This document shows, piece by piece, positions 23,473-31,811 of a stretch of 57,674 nucleotides of DNA. Numbering within the stretch: position 1 is the first letter of the stretch; each line of letters begins with the position of its first letter. Origin of the DNA: Variovorax paradoxus (GTDB lineage: Bacteria; Pseudomonadota; Gammaproteobacteria; Burkholderiales; Burkholderiaceae_C); contig NZ_JAGGNU010000044.1 of assembly GCF_018614915.1 (NCBI RefSeq), positions 1-57,674 on the forward strand, read 5' to 3'. Below the pieces are notes generated by a model. That model was not told the DNA's origin. It was given only the letters and a program-made list of their open reading frames with translations, and did not search any database. Both the position numbers and the translations under genes were made by a program.

Positions 23473-25251
23473 CTAGTACAGCTTCTCGTCGCGCGCCAGC
23501 TTGCGCGCGACCACAGCAGTCTGCAAATCGGCCCGCTCCGTCGGAGAGTGAGCGGCGAGGTAGCGCGCCGCGGCGCAAAGAATGCGTTTCCCTTCGGGCG
23601 TGGGACCCCATTCACGGAACTGCGCAATGCTCGCCTCGAGCATCTGATAGCTGTGGAAGCCCGCATCCTCCCGCAGCACGGCCTGTGCTAGCGTGGCAAT
23701 GAGCGCACCGGCATCGTGGCCGAGGGTGAGATGGCGGGCGACGTAACGCCCGGCCATCTCCACGCCGCCGTGCCGGTCGAGCGCATCGAGGAATCCGCGC
23801 TCGAGCGCTTCGGCTTCCGCTGGCAGATCGTCGAGCCGGTCGTCGCCTTCGCCAGGCAAGCGCGCGGGCGGCACGTTGAGAAAGCGCAGCAGATAAACGT
23901 GCATCGCACCGTGCAACACCGCGCGCAGGCTTTCGGCGGTCGGGGTGCGGCCGCCGGCCGCAAGGCGCGCCAGCATGCGCTGGGTCGCATGGGCGTAAGT
24001 GAAGGCGTGATGGGCCGCTTCCCAGTCCGAATGCTCGTTCGAGGTTCCAAACCGGGCGACGCGCAATGCCGCAGCGTAGGCGAGAGCGCGGCCGAGGTCG
24101 GGTGGCGCTGCATTCTCAGCGATCGCCTTGATCATCGCCTGCGCGATGGCGAAGGGGCTGTCGCCGAGGAACGCCTCGGCAAGTGCGATCGTGCCACCCC
24201 ACCGGCGCGCGCTGCGTACGCCGATCGCAATCGCCGACGGGAATTCTGCCGCCGCGTCGGCCGAAAGCGCGATGAGATCGATCGGATGGCGCCAGGCAGT
24301 CGACTCCTCGGCGCCGCGGGCGCTCGCGAGATGCTCGACCGTCGTGGGGAGTACAGCGTCGGCGTGTGCCCAGCCAATCAGATCCAGGAGCTCGAATGCC
24401 TTGTTGATGAAGTCGAGCGTGTGGCCGCCGTCGGCAAACACGCGGTCGGTGGCGGCAGCGAGCAGCATCTCGGCGAGCGTGGCGGGGGCCAGTCGAGCCG
24501 AGATGCCCGCGAGAACGGTTCGCTCGATCGCATCGCGGTGACGCACGGCAGTCCAATGGCGCAGCCACCGCGCAAGCGTCTCGGCCGGCGGCGGCGGGTC
24601 GAGCGGCTGGCCCGTGCGCCTTGCGGGTTGTCCTGCGCAGTCCTTGGCGACTTTCGCGATGCCCTTGTAGAGCGCGAGATAGCTCGACTCTTCCGGCAGG
24701 ACAGGCACGAGATTGCCGAGCGCAGTGAGCACCGTGAGCCCCGCCCCCCAATCCGCACGTCCGCGCGCTCCGAAGAGCGCCGCTTCGCGGATCAAGTCGA
24801 GCGGCGGCACGCCTTGCGCGCGCAAGCCGAGGATCGCCTTCGCGATCACCAGCCCGAGATCGTGCGCCATCCCGTCGCGCAGTCGATTGCGCCAGTGCGT
24901 CCGCCCGTCGGCATAGCGCAACGTGGTCGACACCCATACTTCATCGTCACGCACTTCGACCGCGGCGGTCGGCAGGTCGTCCGCCCATAAGTCGAAGCCG
25001 CCCCCGCTCGCGACATCGAAGCGCGCATGATGCCAATGGCAGGTGAGAATGCCGTCCTCGAGCGTCCCACGCTGGAGCGGGAAGCCGAGATGCGGGCAGC
25101 GGTTGTCCACGGCGTAGCACCGCGCACCGTCCGCGATGACGAGGATCGGAGGATGACCGCCGCTCACGACCGTCATGCGCCGCGCGGCGAGCTCCTCGAG
25201 CGTGCCGACGCGTACGAAGCTGTCACCCTCTTTGGTCTCGGCTCCGTTCAT
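23473..25251 (-). CDS. Rieske [2Fe-2S] domain fused to a large helical domain
   Basis: 592 residues. Residues about 12-112 form a Rieske ferredoxin domain; the iron-sulfur ligands are Cys52 and His54 (NRCPHLG) and Cys71 and His74 (TCHWHHARFD). Residues about 120-590 are almost all alpha-helical and Ala/Leu-rich, with several His (AHHAFTYAHATQR, GAMHVYLLRFL, GRYVARHLTLGHDAGAL). This second part is not the catalytic domain of Rieske oxygenases: it has no 2-His-1-carboxylate iron motif of the DX2HX4H type that I can find. Such fusions are annotated only as Rieske proteins. It stands alone, with no reductase or oxygenase gene nearby; cytosolic, no signal peptide. Confidence 0.8.
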   Translation of the reverse strand: MNGAETKEGDSFVRVGTLEELAARRMTVVSGGHPPILVIADGARCYAVDNRCPHLGFPLQRGTLEDGILTCHWHHARFDVASGGGFDLWADDLPTAAVEVRDDEVWVSTTLRYADGRTHWRNRLRDGMAHDLGLVIAKAILGLRAQGVPPLDLIREAALFGARGRADWGAGLTVLTALGNLVPVLPEESSYLALYKGIAKVAKDCAGQPARRTGQPLDPPPPAETLARWLRHWTAVRHRDAIERTVLAGISARLAPATLAEMLLAAATDRVFADGGHTLDFINKAFELLDLIGWAHADAVLPTTVEHLASARGAEESTAWRHPIDLIALSADAAAEFPSAIAIGVRSARRWGGTIALAEAFLGDSPFAIAQAMIKAIAENAAPPDLGRALAYAAALRVARFGTSNEHSDWEAAHHAFTYAHATQRMLARLAAGGRTPTAESLRAVLHGAMHVYLLRFLNVPPARLPGEGDDRLDDLPAEAEALERGFLDALDRHGGVEMAGRYVARHLTLGHDAGALIATLAQAVLREDAGFHSYQMLEASIAQFREWGPTPEGKRILCAAARYLAAHSPTERADLQTAVVARKLARDEKLY

Positions 25252-25385
25252 CGCTCGTTCCTCCGGCTGTCAAGCCGCTCGACCGATCATCTTGCCTCAT
25301 GCCGGCTGCCAGGCATTCAGTGGAAGCTCGAAGACGAATTCGGATCGCCTCTTCCACTGTAGAAGGGAAAAGGCGGTACTCACAC

Positions 25386-25475
25386 AGCGGCCGTGTGAAC
25401 ACCGCTGACTCTATGCCAACTCCGCCTGCGAAATCACACTATCGGGCCAACGGCCGACATTCACACGGGGCCGCT
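25386..25475. repeat. Imperfect inverted repeat in an intergenic region
   Basis: AGCGGCCGTGTGAA (25386-25399) is the near-complement of TTCACACGGGGCCGCT (25460-25475), separated by 60 bases without a gene. The rest of the 25252-25543 region shows no coding signal. It could be the ends of a small non-autonomous element or a long hairpin. Confidence 0.4.
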
Positions 25476-25543
25476 GATTCGGGCGGACTGAGCACGGACG
25501 AAGAAAAGCCGGGCCCAGCCGGTCTTTTCTGGAACGCAGCGCT

Positions 25544-25918
25544 TCAGATGGCGAGGCGATCACCGCGCGCGGCTGCGCGGGCCTGGATGCGCACGCTGGC
25601 GCGGTCGACAGGCGATTCGACGCGCGTCACGCCTTGGCCGTAGCCCTCCGCGTACGGGTTCGCGCTGCGAGCGGCAACGAATCCTTGCGAGCGAACCGAA
25701 GCGCGCTCGACCGAACTGGCGATGCTGGCGACGCCTTGCCCAGCCACATCGCTGAATTGGTCGCCGCTGCGTGCGGCCACGACGCCTTCGGCGCGGGCTG
25801 CGGCACGGGTCTGGGTCGATGTGACCTTGGCGACGCCGTCATAAGTTTCTGCTTGGACGCCAGCGGCGGCGAGGATCGCGAGCGCAAAACCGGAGAGGAG
25901 CTTGGAAGCGGTGTTCAT
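25544..25918 (-). CDS. Small exported repeat protein, DUF4148-like
   Basis: 124 residues with a signal peptide (LLSGFALAILAAAGVQA, cleavage about residue 23). The mature chain has recurring units built on R.SVR.Q.(F/R)(V/A)AAR: RAEGVVAARSGDQFSD, RASVRSQGFVAARSANPYAE and RASVRIQARAAARGD. Comamonadaceae genomes carry many such paralogues, often mislabelled as helicases or hydrolases. The function is unknown; periplasmic or surface location is inferred. Confidence 0.72.
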   Translation of the reverse strand: MNTASKLLSGFALAILAAAGVQAETYDGVAKVTSTQTRAAARAEGVVAARSGDQFSDVAGQGVASIASSVERASVRSQGFVAARSANPYAEGYGQGVTRVESPVDRASVRIQARAAARGDRLAI

Positions 25919-26040
25919 TGTCGGATTCCTTCAAGTGGTTGCGGGTTGGTGTGGGAAGAAGTTTGCGGCTGCAAAGGGCCTCGCGGATGTGCGTTTTCGC
26001 ACCTCGGCGTTCATGTCGTGGAAATAATGCGGCCTTCCGA

Positions 26041-26215
26041 AGGAGCTGGGTCAGCCCATCGTCATTGAAAGCCGCAGCCGCGCGGGCGGCACCACCGGCT
26101 CGGCCTACGTCGCCAAAGGTCGCGCCGCACGGCTACACCGTGCGCATCGCGACCGTCAGCACGCATGCCGTGAGCGCTAGCGTCTTCCGATCACTAGGCT
26201 GCGACCCGGGGCGGC
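26041..26215 (+). pseudogene. Frameshifted fragment of a Bug-family receptor
   Basis: LGQPIVIESRSRAGGTTGSA matches the central motif of Bug receptors (here with Arg and Ser in place of the usual Pro and Gly). About 26117 one extra A shifts the frame, after which APHGYTVRIATVSTHAVSAS and VFRSLGCDP continue the same family sequence. Neither the signal peptide nor the C-terminal lobe is present. It is a remnant of about 58 codons directly upstream of the gentisate-dioxygenase-like gene. Confidence 0.75.
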
Positions 26216-26477
26216 TCCGATCCGGGTGTCGATCGGTGATCGAATGTCCGCTGCCTAGGGAGCCGGTGTGGCGCTGTGCGCCCATACCTGCCGTTCGAAT
26301 CGACGCCGTCAACGCTGGCGGGCAGCCTTGCTGCCGAATCTCAACGTCCGAGAGCGGACATCCATTGGGGGGCAGCCAAACGGGAGCGGTCTTTCAGGAC
26401 AGGTAGAAGCGGGCGTGACATCGCCGGAAATGGGGCTGGAGCGTACACTGGATCTCGGCCCTCGGAGGTTCATAGCC

Positions 26478-27455
26478 ATGACGATGCGTGCGACGCAGAC
26501 GGCCAAAGAGCTTGACATCTACTGCGCTCAACTGGAGGCGGCGGGTCTCGACGCTCCATGGTCGCGCCCCGGCCCTTTGATCCCGCCCAAACCGACTGCA
26601 GCACAGGTGCATCTGTGGCGATGGCGCGAGATCGAACCCTTGCTGCGAGAGAGCAGTGACTTTCTCAGCCTGCACCGAGGCGCCGAACGCCGAGTGCTGA
26701 GGCTGCGCAATCCCGGCGTCCCAGAGCGTACCGCCGCGCATAGCCTGGTGGTGGCGCTGCAGTATCTCCTGCCCGGTGAAGTGGCCCCCGCGCATCGGCA
26801 TTCGCCGAGCGCGATCCGTTTCATGCTGCGTGGCGAAGGCGCCTACACGACCGTCGACGGCCAGCGATGCGCCATGCAACCAGGCGATCTGGTCGTGACG
26901 CCGAGCATGGCGTGGCATGACCACGGCAACACAGGCGCTCAGCCGGTGATCTGGATGGACATCCTCGATTGGCAGGTCGTGCGGTTTCTGGAGAACCTGA
27001 CCTACGAGGCATACCCAGAAGACCGGCAGACAGAGATATCCAGCCCAGGGCCCGATCTCTTCCATCCCTGGTCTGAGGCGTACGCCGCCCTCCTGAGTCT
27101 TGCCGAGAAGGAATCGGATCCGTTCGACGATGTCCTGCTCGAGTACACGGACTCGGTGAGCGGTGGCTCACTGCGGCCCACCGTCGGCTGCTACCTGCAA
27201 ATGCTGCGAAGCGGGATGCGGACTCGAGCCCACAGTGAGTCAAGCTGTGCGGTCTACCACGTCATCAGCGGCAATGGGTTTACGACAGTGAACGATGACA
27301 GGTTGGAGTGGGAGGCGGGTGACTTTTTCGTCGTGCCTCCGATGGCGCGGCACGCACATGCGAACACGGGATCGGAGCCGGCACTGCTGTTCAGCGCGCA
27401 GGACAGGCCATTGCTCAGGGCGGTGGGTCTGTACCGGGCCGAGCCTTCACTGTGA
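26478..27455 (+). CDS. Gentisate 1,2-dioxygenase-like bicupin
   Basis: 325 residues from the ATG at 26478. There are two cupin domains: the first with His106 and His108 (APAHRHSPSAIRF) and a third His near 147-149 (AWHDHGN), the second with TRAHSESSCAVYHVISG and ARHAHANTG. This is the layout of gentisate 1,2-dioxygenase and 1-hydroxy-2-naphthoate or salicylate ring-cleaving relatives, which use Fe(II) to open aromatic rings. The N-terminal part (ELDIYCAQLEAAGLDAPWSR) also fits. No fumarylpyruvate hydrolase gene follows, so it is not in a complete gentisate operon; an O-methyltransferase gene is downstream. Confidence 0.85.
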   Translation: MTMRATQTAKELDIYCAQLEAAGLDAPWSRPGPLIPPKPTAAQVHLWRWREIEPLLRESSDFLSLHRGAERRVLRLRNPGVPERTAAHSLVVALQYLLPGEVAPAHRHSPSAIRFMLRGEGAYTTVDGQRCAMQPGDLVVTPSMAWHDHGNTGAQPVIWMDILDWQVVRFLENLTYEAYPEDRQTEISSPGPDLFHPWSEAYAALLSLAEKESDPFDDVLLEYTDSVSGGSLRPTVGCYLQMLRSGMRTRAHSESSCAVYHVISGNGFTTVNDDRLEWEAGDFFVVPPMARHAHANTGSEPALLFSAQDRPLLRAVGLYRAEPSL

Positions 27456-27532
27456 ACCGTCATCTTCGAAATGCATCGGGCATCAACGGCGGATTGTGTT
27501 GAATGACTCGCCCCATGTCCAAGGAGCAAGCC

Positions 27533-28543
27533 ATGCGCACGCAGAGCGACGTCGAGGCCCTCGACCTGCTGATTCGCGGCTTCCAGGTCTCTCGGATGTT
27601 GCGGCTGGTGGCTGACTTGGCGGTGGCCGACAAACTTTCCGATGACGGCGTGCGGAACGTGGGCGAGCTGGCCTCCGAATGCGGCGTCCAGTCCGTGCCG
27701 CTGCTGCGCGTGCTGCGGGCGCTCTCGGCGTTCGATGTCTTTCGGGTCACCGTGGACGGTCAGGTGAGCCACTCGCCGCGCTCGCGCCTCCTGCGGTCCG
27801 ACGCGCCGACAAGCCTGCGCACTGCGGCCCGCTTCTGGGCCGCGCCGGGATCCTGGAGGGCATGGGGCGAGCTCGATACCGCCCTCACCGGTGGCATTCC
27901 CCATCAGGCGGCGTGGCAGACAAGCCGCTTCGACTATCTGCGGCAGCACCCCGACGAGGCCCGGCTCTTCGATGCATTCATGGCCGAAATGCGCGACAAC
28001 CGCCACGAGGCGATCGCCGCGGCATACGATTTCGAAGGCGCCGGCCTGATCGTCGACGTGGGCGGGGGCAACGGCGAGACACTGCGTCACATCCTGCGCC
28101 GCTTTCCGCGCGCCCGCGGCCTCGTGTTCGACCGTGATGACGTCATCGAAGCAATTCCGGCCGCGGCACGCCTGGACGGGCGCATCGAGGTGCAAGCGGG
28201 CAATTTCCTGCAGCGCGTGCCGGCCGGCGCGGACATCTACCTGCTCGTGCGCGTGCTGCACGACTGGTCGGACGAGGACTGCGTGCGCATCCTGAAGAAT
28301 TGCCGCGCCGCGATGCCTGCGAAGGCCCGCCTGCTGATCGTGGAGCAGCTTCTCGATCCCGATCCCCAGCGCGGCCGGCCCACGGCCTATCTGCTCGACA
28401 TCCAGATGATGGCGATGTTCGGCAGCGCGCGGGAGCGCAGCCGAGAGGAGTTTCAGAGACTGCTCTCTGCGTCAGGATTCGTGGCCATGCGCGTGATTCC
28501 GGCGGAGTCCGCGGTTTCCATCGTTGAGGCGGCGTCCGCGTAG
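27533..28543 (+). CDS. SAM-dependent O-methyltransferase (acetylserotonin/hydroxyindole type)
   Basis: 336 residues. I chose the ATG at 27533 because AAGGAG stands six bases before it; an ATG at 27503 would add ten residues. Residues 1-100 are a winged-helix dimerisation domain (LRLVADLAVADKLS, CGVQSVPLLRVLRALSAF). The methyltransferase fold has the SAM loop DVGGGNGE (about 175-182) and the acceptor region LVRVLHDWSDEDCVRIL with the putative catalytic His. Family members methylate hydroxyls of aromatic or polyketide compounds. It lies 77 bases after the ring-cleavage cupin gene and may share its transcript. Confidence 0.87.
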   Translation: MRTQSDVEALDLLIRGFQVSRMLRLVADLAVADKLSDDGVRNVGELASECGVQSVPLLRVLRALSAFDVFRVTVDGQVSHSPRSRLLRSDAPTSLRTAARFWAAPGSWRAWGELDTALTGGIPHQAAWQTSRFDYLRQHPDEARLFDAFMAEMRDNRHEAIAAAYDFEGAGLIVDVGGGNGETLRHILRRFPRARGLVFDRDDVIEAIPAAARLDGRIEVQAGNFLQRVPAGADIYLLVRVLHDWSDEDCVRILKNCRAAMPAKARLLIVEQLLDPDPQRGRPTAYLLDIQMMAMFGSARERSREEFQRLLSASGFVAMRVIPAESAVSIVEAASA

Positions 28544-28826
28544 ACCAGGTGTGTTCGAGGGCTACCGGGACAGACCGGAGACCACCGTCCCATGCCGCTA
28601 CGAGAACTTGCCAAGGCAGCCGACATGGCGCCGGGAAAATCCCACCCCGTATCTGGTGAGCTTCACCCTTGACTTGCGTGAAATCGACCGTGGTCGCCAG
28701 GTCTGCCATCACCTTGGCAAGACGCAGCAGCAAAGTGTCTGGGGAGCGCCAGCGTCGGTCTGCGACGAACGCGAGTCCCGAGACATGCATCGCGCAAGAG
28801 ACACCGACCCGCCCGAACCGTCGTCG

Positions 28827-30335
28827 TCACGCCGCAGGGCCAGCTCCCAGCGGCACGGGCGAAGCGAGTTCCTCGCGCAGCGCTGCTTCGCCGACTGCAT
28901 TCAGTCCTCGGACCTGCTGCATCACCTCGCCGCTCTGCTGTTGTTCGATGCTGCGGCTCAGAAAACTCCAGAGCCGCTCGTCCTCGCTGAATGCGACATT
29001 GAAGCGCAGCCAGCCAGTCGGATGCGGGTCGACCAGGAACAGCTGGCCCGGACCGAGCATGATGCCCTCGGCGGCCGCGCGCGTGGAGAGTTCGGCGCTG
29101 TCGGTGATGTCCGGGTGCCGGGCCCACAGGTACATCCCCGCCGATGCCTCGTGGAACAGCTCGAAGCCGAGCGCGCCGAGCCTGCGCGCCACGCCGGCCT
29201 GCGCCTGGGCCAGCCGGTCGCGCAGCGACTTGAGGTGCTTGCGCCAGCGGCCGTCGGTCACCGCGCCGAAGGCCAGCCGCTCGGTGATGTCCGAGGAGGT
29301 CAGGCCGGAGACCATCTTGAGCTGGGCCAGGTCCTCGAGCAGCTCGGGCCTGGCGACGACGTAGCCGACGCGGATGTTCGGCGAGATGGTCTTCGAGAAG
29401 CTGCTCACGTAGACGACCTGGCGCAACTGGCCCAGGCTGGCGAGCGACGGGCGCATCGAGGCGTCCATGTCGGCGTAGATGTCGTTCTCGACCAGCACGC
29501 AATCGTGCGCCTGGGCAAGCTGCAGCAGCCGCACGAGTTGCGGCAGGGAAGCCATCGAACAGGTCGGGCTTTGCAGCCGCGGCTGCGTGAAGAAGGCCTT
29601 GGGCCGATGCGCGATCAGCAGCGCCTCCAGCGCCGGGAGGTCATAGCCGGTCGGCGTGCGCGGCACGCCGATGAGCTGGACACCCAGGAAGCGCAGCATG
29701 AACATCAGATTGGGATAGCCGGGGTCGTCCACCAGCACCGCTTCGCCTGCCTTCAGCAGGCGGCGGGCCACCAGGTCCAGCGCCTGGCTGGAGCCCTGGG
29801 TCAGCAGCACCTGCGCCGCATCGACCGCGATCTGGCGCTCGCAGAGCGATTCGGCCACCGCCATGCGCAGCGCCATGTGCCCGAAAGGCAGGCCGTAGCC
29901 GCCGATGTCGGTGCCGCCGGCGGACAGGTGGCGCAGGCTGCGGCGCACGCCATCCTCGAACAGCCAGTCGTGCGGCAGCCATCCGCAGCCCGGCTTGAGC
30001 TGCAGATTGCGGTTCTCGAAGATCTGCTGCAGGTACCACCGCGCGTCGAAGCGGGGGTCGGCGCGCGGCGCATTGGCCGCACTGGCGGCGCCCTCCTCGC
30101 TACGTCGCTTGACGAAGAAGCCCGCGTTGGCGCGCGACACCAGCAGGCCCTGTGCCACCAGCCGGTCGTAGGCCTCGACCACGGTGAAGACGCTGACGCC
30201 GTGAGCGGCGGCAAAGGCGCGGATCGACGGCAGCTTGCTGTCGGCCTTGAGCTTCTGGGTGCCGATCAGCCCGCGCAGCCCCTCCACGATCTGGCTGACC
30301 AGAGGTGTCGGGAGTTCGGGGCGAAGAATGAGCAT
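28827..30335 (-). CDS. MocR/PdxR-type regulator (GntR HTH fused to aminotransferase)
   Basis: 502 residues from the ATG at 30335. Residues about 1-75 are a GntR winged helix (VSQIVEGLRGLIGTQKLKAD, LPSIRAFAAAHGVSVFTVVE). After a linker, residues about 110-500 are a type-I aminotransferase domain with the PLP lysine in VSSFSKTISPNIRVGY. MocR proteins sense PLP or amino substrates; GabR is the best-known case and activates GABA use. Divergence from a gabT-type gene and transporter fits exactly that role. Direct repeats lie between the two genes. Confidence 0.9.
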   Translation of the reverse strand: MLILRPELPTPLVSQIVEGLRGLIGTQKLKADSKLPSIRAFAAAHGVSVFTVVEAYDRLVAQGLLVSRANAGFFVKRRSEEGAASAANAPRADPRFDARWYLQQIFENRNLQLKPGCGWLPHDWLFEDGVRRSLRHLSAGGTDIGGYGLPFGHMALRMAVAESLCERQIAVDAAQVLLTQGSSQALDLVARRLLKAGEAVLVDDPGYPNLMFMLRFLGVQLIGVPRTPTGYDLPALEALLIAHRPKAFFTQPRLQSPTCSMASLPQLVRLLQLAQAHDCVLVENDIYADMDASMRPSLASLGQLRQVVYVSSFSKTISPNIRVGYVVARPELLEDLAQLKMVSGLTSSDITERLAFGAVTDGRWRKHLKSLRDRLAQAQAGVARRLGALGFELFHEASAGMYLWARHPDITDSAELSTRAAAEGIMLGPGQLFLVDPHPTGWLRFNVAFSEDERLWSFLSRSIEQQQSGEVMQQVRGLNAVGEAALREELASPVPLGAGPAA

Positions 30336-30381
30336 CGGATGAGCCTCGGCAGACCGATCTGCACCATATAGAGGAAAGTAT

Positions 30382-30432
30382 GTACAGGATACAAGACCAG
30401 TACAGTCCGCCGAACGAGCGCCCCGGCTGTAC
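30382..30432. promoter_or_regulatory. Repeated GTACAG sites in the MocR-gabT divergent promoter
   Basis: GTACAG occurs at 30382-30387 and 30400-30405 (18 bases apart, same direction) and as its complement CTGTAC at 30427-30432. On the minus strand a promoter-like TTGTAT...TATATG overlaps the first repeat. Two direct copies plus one inverted is the kind of arrangement bound by dimeric MocR proteins. Function is inferred from position. Confidence 0.5.
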
Positions 30433-30495
30433 ATGGCCGCGCCGGCTTGCGAATCCTAAAGTGCCGCCATTCCCATCCAGGCACAGGTCGTATCC

Positions 30496-31788
30496 ATGCA
30501 GCGCGAACCCCATCTCAGCAACGCCGCCCTCATGGCACGTCGCAGCGCGGCCGTCGCCCGCGGGGTCGGCCAGGCCCATGAAATATTCGTCAGCCGCGGC
30601 AGCAACGCCGAGGTCTGGGACGTCGAGGGCCGCCGCTACATCGATTTCGCCGGCGGTATCGCCGTGCTCAACACCGGGCACTGCCACCCCGAGATCAGTG
30701 CAGCCGTCAAGGCGCAGCTCGATCTCTACTCGCACACCTGCTTCCAGGTGCTGGCCTACGAGCCCTACGTCGAGCTGGCCGAGCGCCTGAACACGCTGGC
30801 GCCCGGCGACTTCGCGAAGAAATCGATCTTCCTGAGCACCGGCGCCGAGGCGGTGGAGAACGCCGTCAAGATCGCGCGCTCCTTCACCCGGCGGCCAGGC
30901 GTCATCGCCTTCACCGGCGGCTACCACGGGCGCACGATGATGACGCTCGGCCTGACCGGCAAGGTGGCTCCCTACAAGCTCGGCTTCGGACCGTTCCCAG
31001 GCGAGGTGTTCCATGCCCTGTATCCGAACGCGCTGCACGGCGTGAGCGTCGACGACGCGCTGCACTCGATCGAACTGCTGTTCAAGAACGACATCGAGCC
31101 CGAGCGCGTGGCGGCCTTCATCCTCGAGCCGGTGCAGGGCGAAGGCGGCTTCTACGTGGCGCCCAACGATTTCGTCGAAGGCCTGCGCGCGCTGGCCGAC
31201 CGCCACGGCATCCTGCTCATCGCGGACGAGGTGCAGACCGGCGCCGGCCGCACCGGCACCTGGTTCGCCAGCGAGCAGTGGCCGGTGGCGCCCGACCTGA
31301 TCACCACCGCCAAGTCGATGGCGGGCGGCTTCCCGATCTCCGGCGTGGTGGGCCGCGCCGAGGTCATGGATGCGCCCGCGCCCGGCGGCTTGGGCGGCAC
31401 CTACGCCGGCAGCCCGATCGGTTGCGCCGCGGCGCTTGCGGTGCTCAAGGTGTTCGACGACGAGCAGCTCCTGGCGCGCAGCAGGGCCCTGGGCGAGCGC
31501 CTGAAGGCCGGCCTGCGCGGCATCGCGGCCGAGGTGCCGGCGATCGGCGACGTGCGCGGACTCGGCGCAATGGTGGCCATCGAACTGTTCGAGCAGGGCG
31601 ACACCTCCCGCCCCGACGCTGCCCTGACCCGCAAGGTGGTCGCGGAGGCGGCACGGCGCGGGCTGATCCTGCTGTCCTGCGGCAGCTACGGCAATGTGAT
31701 TCGCGTGCTGGTGCCGCTAACGGCATCCGACTTGCTAGTGGACGAAGGCTTGGCGATTCTGGCGGACAGCTTCGCCGCGCTACGCTGA
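30496..31788 (+). CDS. gabT: 4-aminobutyrate-type aminotransferase (class III)
   Basis: 430 residues. PLP-binding motifs are TGAEAVENAVKIAR, IADEVQTGAGRTGTWF (Asp-Glu-Val-Gln) and TTAKSMAGGFPISG with the PLP lysine; YAGSPIGCAAAL follows. The enzyme would move the amino group of GABA or another omega-amino acid to 2-oxoglutarate. It is the first gene of the transporter operon, 23 bases before the ATPase gene, which couples uptake with the first degradation step. Related beta-alanine or 5-aminovalerate aminotransferases cannot be excluded. Confidence 0.9.
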   Translation: MQREPHLSNAALMARRSAAVARGVGQAHEIFVSRGSNAEVWDVEGRRYIDFAGGIAVLNTGHCHPEISAAVKAQLDLYSHTCFQVLAYEPYVELAERLNTLAPGDFAKKSIFLSTGAEAVENAVKIARSFTRRPGVIAFTGGYHGRTMMTLGLTGKVAPYKLGFGPFPGEVFHALYPNALHGVSVDDALHSIELLFKNDIEPERVAAFILEPVQGEGGFYVAPNDFVEGLRALADRHGILLIADEVQTGAGRTGTWFASEQWPVAPDLITTAKSMAGGFPISGVVGRAEVMDAPAPGGLGGTYAGSPIGCAAALAVLKVFDDEQLLARSRALGERLKAGLRGIAAEVPAIGDVRGLGAMVAIELFEQGDTSRPDAALTRKVVAEAARRGLILLSCGSYGNVIRVLVPLTASDLLVDEGLAILADSFAALR

Positions 31789-31811
31789 TCGGTCCATACT
31801 TGAACACCTCC

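Noticed and set aside
28544..28826. Minus-strand frame with RLAKVMADLATTVDF, suggestive of a Crp/Fnr helix
   Set aside because: The similarity is limited to about ten residues and is not followed by an HTH; too weak to report.
28524..30371. Long plus-strand frame (615 codons)
   Set aside because: Antisense to the MocR-type regulator, which has both HTH and aminotransferase motifs.
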